A DNA stretch of 64,000 bases. Origin: JASGKO01 sp049840595. GTDB lineage: Bacteria; Verrucomicrobiota; Verrucomicrobiia; Chthoniobacterales; Chthoniobacteraceae. Both the position numbers and the translations under genes were made by a program. The notes under the pieces were generated by a model. That model did not search any database and was not told the origin of the DNA. It saw only the letters and a program-made list of their open reading frames with translations. Location: contig JASGKO010000018.1 of assembly GCA_049840595.1 (NCBI GenBank), positions 123,139 to 187,138 on the forward strand. Direction: 5' to 3'. This document shows positions 47,063-57,971 of the stretch, one piece after another (positions within the stretch are counted from its first letter, which is position 1; each line of letters begins with the position of its first letter).

Positions 47063-48409
47063 TCAATACTCGCCAGTTGCAAAATCATTTACTCGTGTTT
47101 TCCATTTCCCACCAGTAAAGTCAGGAAACTCAACGCTCGCTCCACCTTTCTGTATCGACATTTCTGATAAAGGTGTAATCGCACTCCAGGTGACTGCGTC
47201 GTACACATCTTGTGGAGTGTTGACTTTTCTTTTGGCAGCTTCCACGAAAGCATTAAGTACGAACCAATCCATACCGCCGTGGCCAGCGCCAGCCGCATCA
47301 CTTCCAAACTTCTTCCAGAGCGGATGATCATATTTTTCCAGCCATGGTTGCGCGTCTTCCCACTGATGAGGCTTCGCACTTTTGTTTTCGATATAGATCG
47401 ATTTGTTTACGTCCATCCAGATGCCCTCTGTGCCTTGAACGCGAAAACCCAATGAATAAGGTCGCGGCAGATTGGTATCGTGCTGCAGAAGAATCGTTTC
47501 ACCATTTGCTGTATTGATCATGGTTGTGACGATGTCTCCGAGTTTGAAATTTACTTTCGCGTTGGGGTGATCTTTGCCACCATTTTTAACAATGTAGTCG
47601 TGGAGGCCGCGCGACTTTGTCGAATAGGATACGAGTTGTGTGAATCGATTTCCGCGATTGATATTGGTCATCATCGCAATGGGCCCAATGCCATGAGTCG
47701 GATAGAGGTCACCATTTCGATCAACAGAATGCTGTGTTCGCCATTGCGCTTCCGAGAAGGCTTTGGCGCCGAATTCAACGCCGCCGCCATACGCAGTTTT
47801 TCCGTCGTTGAATTTTACCGCGCGAAGGTCGTGCTGGTAGCCACCCTGCAAGTGAACAAGCTCGCCGAAAACATTTTGTCGCACCATATTCAATACGGCC
47901 ATCACATCACGACGATAGCAAACATTTTCAAGCATCATTAATGGCATACCCGTTTTCTCGCTGGTGGCGACGAGGTTCGTGCATTCTTCGATCGTCATCC
48001 CCGTGATTACCTCACATCCCGTGTACTTCTTTGCATTCATCGAGTCGATGCACATTTGATAGTGCAATTCCCATGGGGTGGCGATGATTACCGCGTCAAT
48101 GTTTTTGTTCTCCAATAATTTCTTGTAACCAGTAGGTCCATCCATGATGACCTGTGGCTTTGGCTTACCGGACTTTTTAATCAGTTCCATCGACATATCG
48201 ATCATACGCTGTTGGATGTCGCATATGGCAATCACGTCAACATCATTTCTCATCAAAGCAAGTTCCAGGTGACTCTGACCACGAAGCCCTACGCCGATAA
48301 ATCCAACGCGAACGTTTGCATCGTCTCGTGAAAATGCCTTTGACGGTAAGATCGAAAAAGCAGCTCCGGCCATGGCGGCGGAGCGGATGAAGTCGCGGCG
48401 GGTTTTCAT
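47063..48409 (-). CDS. GH109-like Gfo/Idh/MocA glycosidase, Tat-exported (intact copy, left arm)
   Basis: The 448-residue protein begins with a twin-arginine signal (MKTRRDFIRSAAMAGAAFSI). The Rossmann domain FIGVGLRGQSHLELAL binds NAD. Blocks matching glycoside hydrolase family 109 are IIATPWELHYQM, MMLENVCYRRDVMAVLNMV, LVHLQGGYQHDLRAVKF, GDLYPTHGIGPIAMM, LGDIVTTMIN and GAGHGGMDWFVLNAF. GH109 enzymes use bound NAD in alpha-N-acetylgalactosaminidase-type cleavage; this substrate is not proven here. It stands next to the M42 peptidase, 70 bases away in the same direction. Confidence 0.88.
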   Translation of the reverse strand: MKTRRDFIRSAAMAGAAFSILPSKAFSRDDANVRVGFIGVGLRGQSHLELALMRNDVDVIAICDIQQRMIDMSMELIKKSGKPKPQVIMDGPTGYKKLLENKNIDAVIIATPWELHYQMCIDSMNAKKYTGCEVITGMTIEECTNLVATSEKTGMPLMMLENVCYRRDVMAVLNMVRQNVFGELVHLQGGYQHDLRAVKFNDGKTAYGGGVEFGAKAFSEAQWRTQHSVDRNGDLYPTHGIGPIAMMTNINRGNRFTQLVSYSTKSRGLHDYIVKNGGKDHPNAKVNFKLGDIVTTMINTANGETILLQHDTNLPRPYSLGFRVQGTEGIWMDVNKSIYIENKSAKPHQWEDAQPWLEKYDHPLWKKFGSDAAGAGHGGMDWFVLNAFVEAAKRKVNTPQDVYDAVTWSAITPLSEMSIQKGGASVEFPDFTGGKWKTRVNDFATGEY

Positions 48410-48479
48410 AAGTTTTTATTTGATGGGTGATCTTAGTTTATGTTATGACGAGTTGGTGAAAGAACACCAACTCCGGCGA

Positions 48480-49391
48480 TTACAATTCTTTCATTGCGTG
48501 TTGATACAATGAGATCATTGATTCAATATCTTTTTTATGGACCTTTTCATTTGGTGAATGCGGATGAAGTTCCGGTGCACCGACGAAACACCAATCGAAA
48601 GGATAGGGTGAGCGTTGAAGTTCACCCCCGTCACTGGATCCAGCGCCTTCAACTTCGAGCTGATAAGGAACATCGTGTTTGGCGGCGATGTCTATTATTT
48701 TATCGATGAACGAACGCCTTGGAATATTTCTGTCGCGAAGAGAGATGGCCACGCCCTTACCATGCTCTACACCATCAGTGATCCATGTGATGTCTGAGAT
48801 CAAGGCTTGTTTCACGCCCCATTTCTTAAAAATAAAATCTGCGATGTAAGGAACAGACCCTCCGCCATGTTCTTCCCAACAGGTGAAAGCGATTACGCCG
48901 TCCTTCATGGTCTCGGCAACTTTCAGTGCAACATACACTCCGAGTCGATCATCGAGGTATGGTGACTCGATAAAATTCTTCGAATCCCTGAAATCAATCT
49001 TGTATGAAAGCGGTGTGCCCCGTTCAATGGGACGTCCGAATTTATAAAGAGCGTGATTGTCCTTGTCGAAGTCCAGTGTGCATTCGATGGGGCCTTGACT
49101 GTCTTCACCGACAAGTCGGGCTCCAATCTCTGCATCGGGACTTCCCACGGGCAGGAGCTGGTTGAAGTAGCGCACTGTGAATCCTATCGTATCCATGTGG
49201 GCGAAGATTGCGGTACGTGGTTTTCCGAACTTGAGCACAATACAGTCCTGAAAACCATCACCGTGATAGACTTCCGGTTTTGATTTCCATTTCTTTTTTT
49301 CTTTTTGAATGTACTGTAGGAGGAATTCAGTCATTTTCGACTCGTGACCGGAAGTCCCAGGAATCGAACAGAGTTGCTGAAGGAGTTTCAT
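48480..49391 (-). CDS. M42-family metallopeptidase (left arm)
   Basis: The 303-residue protein starts MKLLQQLCSIPGTSGHESKM. It shows the dinuclear zinc ligands of M42/M20-type aminopeptidases: IFAHMDTIGF (His and Asp), SPYLDDRLGVYVAL (bridging Asp), FTCWEEHGGGS (catalytic and metal Glu), SDITWITDG, and the last His in APELHPHSP. Cytoplasmic by lack of signal. Intact in both arms of the inverted repeat, at 60.4-61.3 kb on the other strand. Divergent from the GMC oxidoreductase gene. Confidence 0.9.
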   Translation of the reverse strand: MKLLQQLCSIPGTSGHESKMTEFLLQYIQKEKKKWKSKPEVYHGDGFQDCIVLKFGKPRTAIFAHMDTIGFTVRYFNQLLPVGSPDAEIGARLVGEDSQGPIECTLDFDKDNHALYKFGRPIERGTPLSYKIDFRDSKNFIESPYLDDRLGVYVALKVAETMKDGVIAFTCWEEHGGGSVPYIADFIFKKWGVKQALISDITWITDGVEHGKGVAISLRDRNIPRRSFIDKIIDIAAKHDVPYQLEVEGAGSSDGGELQRSPYPFDWCFVGAPELHPHSPNEKVHKKDIESMISLYQHAMKEL

Positions 49392-49522
49392 AAAAAATAT
49401 ACGAGAACGAAACTAGCCAATTTAAAAACAATCCAAAGTGACAAATAGAGTGTAAAAAATACACCTGAGAAGTAGGCTCGCTGGTGAGAAAGGCTAACTT
49501 TGATTTAAATATTTATCTACTT

Positions 49523-51237
49523 ATGAATCTGAATATCGACGCGGACAAGAAGAATACTTTTGACGCGATTGTGGTGGGAACCGGAATCAGTGGAGGCTGG
49601 GCTGCAAAAGAACTCACGGAGAAAGGATTGAAGACGCTTGTGCTTGGAACGAGGAAGAGCGGTGAAGCATGTGACGGATTATCCGACAATGACGAAAGAT
49701 CCATGGCAGTTACCTCACTGCAAACAGGCTTCCTGAAGAAGAGTTGAAATTATATCCCGTGCAGTCGCGCACCAATTGGGTTGTTCAATCGAACAAACAC
49801 TGGTGGGTGAAGGACACGGAGAATCCCTACACGGAAGTAAAACCTTTCGACTGGATTCGCGGATATCATGAAGGCGGACGTTCCATCATGTGGGGAAAAC
49901 AAACATATCGCCTTTCGCAAATGGACTTCGAAGCCAACGCGAAAGATGGTCATGGTGTCGATTGGCCGATTCGTTATGCGGATCTCGCACCATGGTATGA
50001 TCACGTAGAAACATTTCATCGGAGTAAGTGGTCGTGCAGAGGGACTTCCTCAACTTCCTGATGGAAAATTTTTACCACCGATGGATCTGAACTGCGTCGA
50101 AGAAGTTTTCAGAGATCGAGTTGCAGAGAAATTCAACGGAAGGAAAATCACGATCGGAAAAAGTAGCTCACCTGACTGCGCCGCTTCCTCATGATCCGAG
50201 CCGTGGTGTCTGCCAGAGCAGAAATATGTGCGACCGCGGCTGTCCGTACGGCGCTTACTTCCGCGTGATGCATAGACACTTCCGTGGACCACGAAGACAG
50301 GCAACATGACCATGCGTCCGAATTGGATCGTGCATTCCGTGATTTATGGAGCAAGGAGCAAAAGGAAAAGCGACTGGTGTTCGTGTATTGGATTCAAAAA
50401 CAAAAGAGGAGATAGAGTTCTATGCACCTGTGATTTTCCTTAACGCATCTACATTGGGAAGCACACATATATTATTGAACTCTATCTCAAACCGATTGCC
50501 AAACGGGCTTGGTAACGGCAGTGGATACGATTGGGTGAGCAACCTGATGGATCACCACTATCGTGCAGGTGCTGAAGCTGAGATCGAAGGATACTAAGGA
50601 CAAATATTATATCAAGCCCAATGGAATTTATATCCCTCGTTTCAGAAACGTAGGTGACGATAAGCAGAAGAATTTCGTGAGAGGTTACGGATATCAAGGT
50701 GGTGCGTCTTCGTCAGGGATGGGAGCGTGGCGTGGGTGAAATGTCGTTCGGGGCAGACTTGAAGAAATCTTTGCAGTCTCCCGGTGGATGGAAATTAGGC
50801 ATCACTGGCTTCGGCGAATGCTTGCCTTATGAATCCAATCGCGTGACATTGAACAAAGACGAAAAAATGCTCCGGTATCCCGACGCTCAACATCGATGCT
50901 GAGTGGAAGAGGAAAACAAGAAGGCAATGCATAGAAGTTACAAAACCTCTGCAGCAGAAATGCTGGAAGCAGCTGGATTCAAGAATATCAATATCTACGA
51001 TGGACCAGATAAAACATCGGTCTGGGTATCCATGAAATGGGAACCGCGCGTATGGGAAAAGGTCCCAAGACGTCAGTTTCTAATAAATGGAACCAGGTGC
51101 ATGAAGCGCCGAACGTGTTCGTAACGGATGGCGCGGCGATGACATCATCGGCATGTCAGAATCCTTCGTTGACGTACATGGCATTGACCACCACGCCGCT
51201 AATCACGCCGTGGAATGAAAAAGGAATGTCAAATCAT
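49523..51237 (+). CDS. GMC-family oxidoreductase (frameshifted copy, left arm)
   Basis: Same gene as the intact copy at 58.6-60.3 kb, but broken by many indels. The FAD motif VVGTGISGGWAAKE reads correctly, then frame changes occur near 49,650, 50,025, 50,150, 50,260, 50,540, 50,600, 50,870 and later. Because the mirrored copy is whole, these are sequence errors and not gene decay. Read the function from the other copy. Confidence 0.85.
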
Positions 51238-51243
51238 CTGAGT

Positions 51244-51841
51244 ATGAAACAGAAGAACGATAACAGAGCGTTCCGCAGCCGTATTGGGTTACACCCTTAC
51301 CGGTCCAGTGCTGGCTGGTCTGATGGAAGGTTGCAAGGCTAAGCCCCAGCTGAACTACAAGCCGCAGTTCCTTAATGAAGATCAGGCTGCGTTGATCAGC
51401 GAGCTTTCGGAAGCTATTTATTCCCAAGACAGATACAGCGGGCGCGATCGATGCTGGTGTTCCGGCGTTTATTGATGGAATGTTGTTTGAGGTCTATCCC
51501 GCTGCAGCGAAAGAGAATTTCATGAAAGGACTGGCAGCTTTCAACGATGAAGCGAAAAAGGCTTACGGCGACGATTTCGCGGTGTGCACCGTTGAACAAA
51601 AAAAATGCTTTGGTTAAAAAGTCTCTCGATGATCTGGGTGGTGCATTGGATACATCAACTGCCTGGTATAAGAGCGGAAAAAAGGAAAAACCTTTCATCA
51701 TAGAGATGAAGAGAGTTGACACTTGTCGGATATTTTACGAGCGAACCAGGAGCAACACAAACGCTTCAATACAACCAGGTACCAGGACCATTTAAAGGTT
51801 GTGTGCCCGTTGTTGAAGTGGGAAAGACCTGGGCTACTTAG
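51244..51841 (+). CDS. Gluconate 2-dehydrogenase subunit 3-like protein (frameshifted copy, left arm)
   Basis: This copy has frame changes near 51,260, 51,420, 51,600 and 51,715; its fragments (GRLQG then KPQLNYKPQFLNEDQ; FEVYPAAAKENFMKGL) match the whole mirrored copy at 58.0-58.6 kb. See that entry for function. Confidence 0.85.
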
Positions 51842-51854
51842 TTGTTTTAAACTT

Positions 51855-51894
51855 GTAAGCCGTTAATCGTGGAGCACCACAATTAACGGCTTAC
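51855..51894. terminator. Bidirectional hairpin terminator (left arm)
   Basis: GTAAGCCGTTAAT...ATTAACGGCTTAC pairs almost perfectly around CGTGGAGCACCACA, itself partly paired. It is followed by TATTTTT on the plus strand and lies between convergent genes, so it can end both transcripts. Its mirror is at 57.9 kb. Confidence 0.75.
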
Positions 51895-51911
51895 TATTTT
51901 TATGGATGCTA

Positions 51912-52767
51912 TTACGAAGCTTTCGCCATCTCCCATCCAATGATGCTCTTCTTCCGTGAAGCACTCCAGCGATATTCGCCTGAATATCCCGTCTTTGCGA
52001 ATCACGCGATGACAAGGAATAAGATACGCGATGTGATTTGATCCAACCGCTGAACCCACTGCCTGCATGGCTTTTGGATTTTGAATTTGTTCCGCAATTC
52101 CCTGGTATGTTGTTACACTTCCCATAGGCAACCGCAACAGAGCTTCCCAAACTTTTACCTGGAAGTTGGTGCCCTTTACCAACAGATGAAGTTTTTTATC
52201 TGATGGCCGTTCTGAAAAAATCTGCTGAACAAATGCAGCGGTGATTTCCTGGTTCTGATGAAAGACCGAGTTGTGCCAATGCTCTTTCATACTTTCGAGC
52301 TCTGTTCGAGGGTCGCCATCTGTTTTTACGAATGATAACCAGCAAATACCACGTTGAGTTATACCGAGCAAGCATGTTCCAAACGGCATCTCGTGAAATC
52401 CGGTTATTCAACCTGAATGCCGCTTCCTTTCATTTTGTACTCTTCCGGAAGTCGCCGCTTGAAGCGTTATGAACAAGTCATAGACACTTGACTGGCTCAA
52501 GAGCCCAGCTGACTCGGCAGCTTCTACAATGTTTCGAGATTCCTGGAGCTTTGATTTTAGAAAATCTACGGTGAGAAGACTGAAGGAACCGTTTTGGACT
52601 GAATCCCGGCCCAGTCGGTAAAGAGTCCTTTGAAAATGAAAAGGACTCAGGTGAACTTTCTCTGCAACTTCATCGAGTTCGGGCTGACGCTGAAAGTTAT
52701 CTTCCAGGTACTTGATAGCCTGTTCGATGCGCTGATAATTGATGTTTGTTTCTGTTGACACGATCAT
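51912..52767 (-). CDS. AraC-type HTH/O6-methylguanine methyltransferase fusion (frameshifted copy, left arm)
   Basis: Broken copy of the fusion at 57.1-57.9 kb. The HTH half reads to HFQRTLYRLGRDSVQ where the whole copy has HFQRIFTDWAGISPK, and further breaks fall near 52,410 and 51,980. The PCHRV active-site motif is preserved. See the intact copy for domains. Confidence 0.85.
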
Positions 52768-52970
52768 AAAGCTATTGTTTTTTGATGGATCAAAGGTCGA
52801 CCGGAACCCGAGGGATCTCAACCTGCTTCTTGCTGAGTTAGGACCGTCAAAACTTGTGATAACCTCGATTTTCTAACTGAAAACACAATTTTTTGCTTGG
52901 GTTGGCCTTTCAACAAACTGGTACCGACTTGCCATTTTTGGACACTATCTTTACCCAAAGACCTAACACT

Positions 52971-53900
52971 ATGAAAAAACATTACCTAATGATGTATCTG
53001 CTCTTTTTGTGTTTGTCCGCCGCAGCACAACAGAGCTTCGACACCGTAAGAATTCGCCCGCAAAAACTGACTGAGAATATTTACATGCTCAAAGGTTCGG
53101 GTGGAAACATCGGTGTGCTGGTTGGAAAAGATGGAACCTTGGTTATCGACGACCAGTTTGCTCCGCTCTCAAACAAGATCAACGGTGCAATCAAGACGAT
53201 CGATCCTGCAGAGATTAAGTTTTTGATCAACACGCACCTTCATGGTGATCATACGGGTGGCAATGACAACTTTGCTAAAATGGGCGTAACGATCGTAGCC
53301 CATGACAATGTGCGCGAACGCCTCTCCAAGCCATCCGTAAACCGTGATCGCCAAACCGTTCAGCCTCGTGCAAAGGAAGCGTTGCCGGTAATCAATTTCC
53401 TGATAAAATTAATTTCCACCTGAACGATGAAGACATTGAAGTGATCACACTTGATAAAGGTCATACCGACGGTGATGTAATGATTCACTTTAAGAAGGCA
53501 AACATTTATCACATGGGTGATGCCTATGTTCGCTATGGCTATCCCTTCATCGATGCGGGCAGTGGAGGATCATTTACAGCGTTTATTAACTCACTTGATA
53601 AGATGCTTGCAGTGCTGGATGACAATTCAAAAGTGATTCCTGGTCATGGTGAACTTGCCACCAAGGCTGATGTAAAAGCTTTTCGCGATAAGATGGCCGA
53701 CATCCGCGATCAAGTTACAGCGGCACTGAAGGCTGGTAAAAAAGTAGAAGACATCACCGCGATGCCGATTGCGTCGAAGTATGATGCGGATTTCGGAACA
53801 ACTGGCTTTGTTAAAGGAAAAGACTTTGTGCTGATGGCAGCAGAGAATATAAAGGCAACCATGCCGGCGCCTGCAGGCAAGAAAGGCAGATCGTCTCTAA
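52971..53900 (+). CDS. Secreted MBL-fold hydrolase 1 (two compensating indels)
   Basis: A signal peptide (MKKHYLMMYLLFLCLSAAAQQ) precedes a metallo-beta-lactamase fold. The zinc motif is NTHLHGDHTGGNDNFAK, then HDNVRERLS, DKGHTDGDVMIHF (His-x-Asp ligand) and VIPGHGELATK (last His). A missing C near 53,395 breaks LPVITFPDK. Near 53,890 an extra base hides a TAA: the opposite arm reads a stop at this point. With both corrected the product is 309 residues, close to its neighbour. Family: cyclase/QuiP-like MBL hydrolases; not a proven beta-lactamase. Tandem paralogue of the next gene. Confidence 0.85.
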
Positions 53901-53912
53901 TCAACACAGCCT

Positions 53913-54831
53913 ATGAAAATCCATTTTATAGTTGCGCTGTTCCTTTGCATATCAGCTTCGGCGCAACAAAATTTTGATACTGTGAGAATCCGCCCGCTGA
54001 AACTCACAGAAAACATCTACATGCTCAAGGGCTCCGGTGGAAACATTGGTGTGATGGTTGGGAAAGATGGAACATTGGTTATCGACGATCAGTTTGCGCC
54101 ACTTTCCAACAGGATCAATGGCGCCATCAAGACCATCGATCCAGCGGAGATCAGGTTTTTGATTAACACACATCTTCATGGCGACCACACTGGAGGTAAT
54201 GACAACTTTGCTAAAATGGGAGTGACTGATTGTAGCGCATGATAACGTGCGTAATAGATTGTCAAAAGAAGTTACAGTTCGTGGGCAAACTAGTCCGCCG
54301 CGCGCGAAGGAAGCGCTGCCAGTAATTACATTCCCCGACAAAATGAATTTCCATCTCAACGATGAAGACGTTGAATTGATCTTTCTTGAGAAGGGTCACA
54401 CGGACGGAGACATCATGATCCATTTCAAAAAGGCGAATGTGTATCACATGGGGGATGCGTTTATTCGAACAGGATATCCTTTTATCGATACCTCGAATGG
54501 CGGCTCCTTCCTGTCTTATATCGCTTCATTGGAACGCATGCTTGCAGTGCTTGATCATAATTTAGAGGTTATTCCCGGTCACGGCAACCTTGCTACGAAA
54601 GCTGATGTAAAGGAACTCTATGACAGGCTGGTGGATATTCGTGATCAAGTCACTGTAGCACTGAAGAAGGGAACAAAGCTTGAAGACATGTCGGCGCTTC
54701 CAATTGCTTCAAAGTATGATGTTTTCTACCCAAATGGGTTTGTGAAAGGGAAAGATTTCGTGTTGATCGCCGCGGAGAATATCAAGGCAAGCATGCCTGC
54801 GACGAATTCAAAGGGTAAGTCTGCTAAGTAG
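53913..54831 (+). CDS. Secreted MBL-fold hydrolase 2 (one frameshift)
   Basis: The start MKIHFIVALFLCISASAQQ is a signal peptide. The protein repeats the previous gene's pattern closely: NTHLHGDHTGGNDNFAK, KGHTDGDIMIHF, MGDAFIRTGYPFID, VIPGHGNLATK. A one-base insertion near 54,235 splits it; corrected size is about 305 residues. High similarity to the upstream gene shows a tandem duplication in this genome, distinct from the assembly fold-back. Twelve bases separate the two genes, so they are probably co-transcribed. Confidence 0.87.
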
Positions 54832-54887
54832 ATTTTTTCCAGATGAGATAACGGTCGTCTAAACGGCCGATAACAGGGTGGGAAGCC

Positions 54888-54959
54888 TGAGTTCAGGGCT
54901 TCCGTTTCGCTTTAAAGAATACCCGGTTTTCTTTAAGCGAAACGGAAGCCCTGAACTCA
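54888..54959. other. Fold-back hinge
   Basis: TGAGTTCAGGGCTTCCGTTT is followed after a short loop (about TACCCGGT, 54,920-54,928) by its own complement AAACGGAAGCCCTGAACTCA. Outside this stem the mirror continues for 9 kb. The centre is at about 54,924. No adaptor-like insert is visible in the loop. Confidence 0.85.
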
Positions 54960-55021
54960 CTTTACCGTGCCTGCGGCCGCTGTTTACGCGACCACTTATC
55001 TCATCTGGAAAAAATCTACCA

Positions 55022-55906
55022 CTAGCAGACTTACCCTTTTGAATTCGTCGCAGGCATGCTTGCCTTGATTCTCACGGGCATATCTTCCCTTTCACAAACC
55101 CATTTGGGTAGAAAACATCATACTTTGAAGCAATTGGAAGCGCCGACATGTCTTCAAGACTTTGTTCCCTTCTTCAGTGCTACAGTGACTTGATCACGAT
55201 CTCCGCCAGTCTCATAGAGTTCCTTTACATCAGCTTCGTAGCAAGGTTCGTAACCGGGAATAACTTGAATTATCATCAAGCACCGCAAGCATGCGTTCCA
55301 ATGAAGCGATATGAGCGGAAGGAGCCGCCATTCGAGGTATCGATAAAAGGATATCCGTGTTCGAATAAACGCATCCCCCATGTGACACACATTCACCTTT
55401 TGAAATGGATCATGATGTCTCCGTCCGTGTGACCCTTCTCAAGAAAGATCATTCAACGTCTTCATGGTTGAGATGGAAATTCATTTTGTCGGGGAATGTA
55501 ATTATAAGTATCCTTCGCGCACGGTTTCAGTTTGCCCACGAACTGTAACTTCTTTGACAAATATATTACGCACGTTATCATGCGCTACAATCGTCACTCC
55601 ATTTTAGCAAAGTTGTCATTACCTCCAGTGTGGTCGCCATGAAGATGTGTGTTAATCAAAAACCTGACGTCTGCTGGATCGATGGTCTTGATGGCGCCAT
55701 TGATCCTGTTGGAAAGTGGCGCAAACTGATCGTCGATAACCAATGCTCCATCTTTCCCAACCATCACACCAATGTTTCCACCAGGAGCCCTTGAGCATGT
55801 AGATGTTTTCTGTGAGTTTCAGCGGGCGGATTCTCAGCAGTTGTCAAATTTTTGTTGCGCCGAAGCTGATATGCAAAGGACGCGCAACTATAAAATGGAT
55901 TTTCAT
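55022..55906 (-). CDS. MBL-fold hydrolase 2, damaged mirror copy
   Basis: Mirror of the gene at 53.9-54.8 kb. Only short stretches keep frame, for example a HMGDAFIRTR and LEWRLLP-type segment near 55,300. It contains many indels and is the poorest stretch of the window. Not an independent gene. Confidence 0.75.
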
Positions 55907-55918
55907 GGGCTGTGTTGA

Positions 55919-56850
55919 TTAGAGACTACTGCCTTTCTTGCCTGCAGGCGCGGCATGGTTGCCTTTATATTCTCTGCTGCCATCACACAAAGTCTTTTCC
56001 TTTAACAAAGCCAGTTGTTCCGAAATCCGCATCATATTTCGACGCAATCGGCATCGCGGTGATGTCTTCTACTTTTTCACCAGCCTTCCGTGCCGCTGTA
56101 ACTTGATCGCGGATGTCGGCCATGCTTATCAGCGAAAAGCTTTTACATCAGCCTTGGTGGCAAGTTCACCGTGACCAGGAGATCACTTTTGAATTGTCAT
56201 CCAGCACTGCAAGCATCTTATCAAGTGAGTTAATAAACGCTGTAAATGATCCTCCACTGCCCACATCGATGAAGGGATGAGCCATAGCGAACATAGGCAT
56301 CACCCATGTGATAAATGTTTGCCTTCTTAAAGTGAATCATTACATCACCGTGCGGTATGACCCTTTATCAAGTGTGATCACTTCAATAATGTCTTCATGG
56401 TTACAGGTGGAAGTTAATTTTATCAGGAAATGTGATCACCGCAACGCTTCCTTCGCACGAGGCTGAACGGTTTGGCCAGCACGGGTTATTGACAGCTTGG
56501 AGAGGCGTTCGCGGTCATGGGCTACGATCGTTACGCCCCATTTTAGCAAAGTTGTCATTGCCACCCGTATGATCACCATGAAGGTGCGTGTTGATCAAAA
56601 ACTTAATCTCTGCAGGATCGATCGTCTTGATTGCACCGTTGATCTTGTTTGAGAGCGGAGCAAACTGGTCGTCGATAACCAAGGTTCCATCTTTTCCAAC
56701 CAGCACACCGATGTTTCCACCCGAACCTTTGAGCATGTAAATATTCTCAGTCAGTTTTTGCGGGCGAATTCTTACGGTGTCGAAGCTCTGTTGTGCTGCG
56801 GCGGACAAACACAAAAAGAGCAGATACATCATTAGGTAATGTTTTTTCAT
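55919..56850 (-). CDS. MBL-fold hydrolase 1, damaged mirror copy
   Basis: Mirror of the gene at 53.0-53.9 kb. The first about 110 residues are clean (signal peptide through NTHLHGDHTGGNDNFAK), then the frame is lost near 56,540 and several more times. Its 3' end reads PAGKKGSSL then TAA, which helps to place the stop of the left copy. Confidence 0.8.
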
Positions 56851-57052
56851 AGTGTTAGGTCTTTGGGTAAAGATAGTGTGCAAAAATGGCAAGTCGGTAC
56901 CAGTTTGTTGAAAGGCCAACCCAAGCAAAAAATTGTGTTTTCAGTTAGAAAATCGAGGTTATCACAAGTTTTGACGGTCCTAACTCAGCAAGAAGCAGGT
57001 TGAGATCCTCGGGTTCCGGTCGACCTTTGATCCATCAAAAAACAATAGCTTT

Positions 57053-57901
57053 ATGATCGTGTCAACAGAAACAAACATCAATTATCAGCGCATCGAACAG
57101 GCTATCAAGTACCTGGAAGATAACTTTCAGCGTCAGCCCGAACTCGATGAAGTTGCAGAGAAAGTTCACCTGAGTCCTTTTCATTTTCAAAGGATCTTTA
57201 CCGACTGGGCCGGGATCAGTCCAAAACGGTTCCTTCAGTTTCTCACCGTAGATTTTCTAAAATCAAAGCTCCAGGAATCTCGAAACATTGTAGAAGCTGC
57301 CGAGTCAGCTGGGCTCTCGAGCCAGTCACGTGTCTATGACTTGTTCACAACGCTCGAAGCGGTGACTCCGCAAGAGTACAAAATGAAAGGAAGCGGCATT
57401 CAGGTTGAATACGGATTTCACGAGACGCCGTTTGGAACATGCTTGCTCGGTATAACTCAACGTGGTATTTGCTGGTTATCATTCGTAAAAACAGATGGCG
57501 ACCCTCGAACAGAGCTCGAAAGTATGAAAGAGCATTGGCACAACTCGGTCTTTCATCAGAACCAGGAAATCACCGCTGCATTTGTTCAGCAGATTTTTTC
57601 AGAACGGCCATCAGATAAAAAACTTCATCTGTTGGTAAAGGGCACCAACTTCCAGGTAAAAGTTTGGGAAGCTCTGTTGCGGTTGCCTATGGGAAGTGTA
57701 ACAACATACCAGGGAATTGCGGAACAAATTCAAAATCCAAAAGCCATGCAGGCAGTGGGTTCAGCGGTTGGATCAAATCACATCGCGTATCTTATTCCTT
57801 GTCATCGCGTGATTCGCAAAGACGGGATATTAGGCGAATATCGCTGGAGTGCTTCACGGAAGAAGAGCATCATTGGATGGGAGATGGCGAAAGCTTCGTA
57901 A
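57053..57901 (+). CDS. AraC-type HTH fused to O6-methylguanine-DNA methyltransferase (intact copy)
   Basis: The 282-residue protein begins with an AraC-type double HTH (IEQAIKYLEDNFQRQPELDE, HLSPFHFQRIFTDWAGISPK). It continues with an Ogt-type domain: methyltransferase N part (GTCLLGITQRGICWLSF), then FQVKVWEALLRLPMGSVTTY and the alkyl-acceptor motif IPCHRVIRKDG. This is Ada without the N-terminal zinc domain that senses methyl phosphotriesters. It should repair O6-alkylguanine by transfer to Cys, and may regulate genes. Convergent with subunit 3; upstream of the MBL gene the region is divergent. Confidence 0.92.
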   Translation: MIVSTETNINYQRIEQAIKYLEDNFQRQPELDEVAEKVHLSPFHFQRIFTDWAGISPKRFLQFLTVDFLKSKLQESRNIVEAAESAGLSSQSRVYDLFTTLEAVTPQEYKMKGSGIQVEYGFHETPFGTCLLGITQRGICWLSFVKTDGDPRTELESMKEHWHNSVFHQNQEITAAFVQQIFSERPSDKKLHLLVKGTNFQVKVWEALLRLPMGSVTTYQGIAEQIQNPKAMQAVGSAVGSNHIAYLIPCHRVIRKDGILGEYRWSASRKKSIIGWEMAKAS

Positions 57902-57918
57902 TAGCATCCATAAAAATA

Positions 57919-57958
57919 GTAAGCCGTTAATTGTGGTGCTCCACGATTAACGGCTTAC
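57919..57958. terminator. Bidirectional hairpin terminator (right arm)
   Basis: Mirror of the hairpin at 51.9 kb, GTAAGCCGTTAATTG and its complement, with T/A runs on both sides. It lies between convergent genes. Confidence 0.75.
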
Positions 57959-57971
57959 AAGTTTAAAACAA

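Larger units (their letters stand above)
45830..54919 (+). repeat. Left arm of ~9 kb inverted repeat
   Basis: Genes from adk to MBL hydrolase 2 are present here and again in reverse order and strand from 54,929 on. Paired landmarks (adk start 46,275/63,552; hpt start 46,905/62,924; M42 start 49,391/60,419) sum to about 109,810-109,829, a near-perfect mirror. The arms differ by many scattered single-base indels. Confidence 0.93.

Noticed and set aside
52971..54831. The two MBL proteins as antibiotic-resistance beta-lactamases
   Set aside because: They share the general zinc motif, but the overall pattern (GGNDNFAKMG, FPDK, GHTDGD) fits broad secreted MBL hydrolases; there is no sequence ground to claim resistance.
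54880..54970. Adaptor sequence in the hinge of the mirror repeat
   Set aside because: The loop is only a few bases and does not resemble the hairpin adaptor sequence I know; an adaptor-free fold-back or trimmed adaptor is possible.
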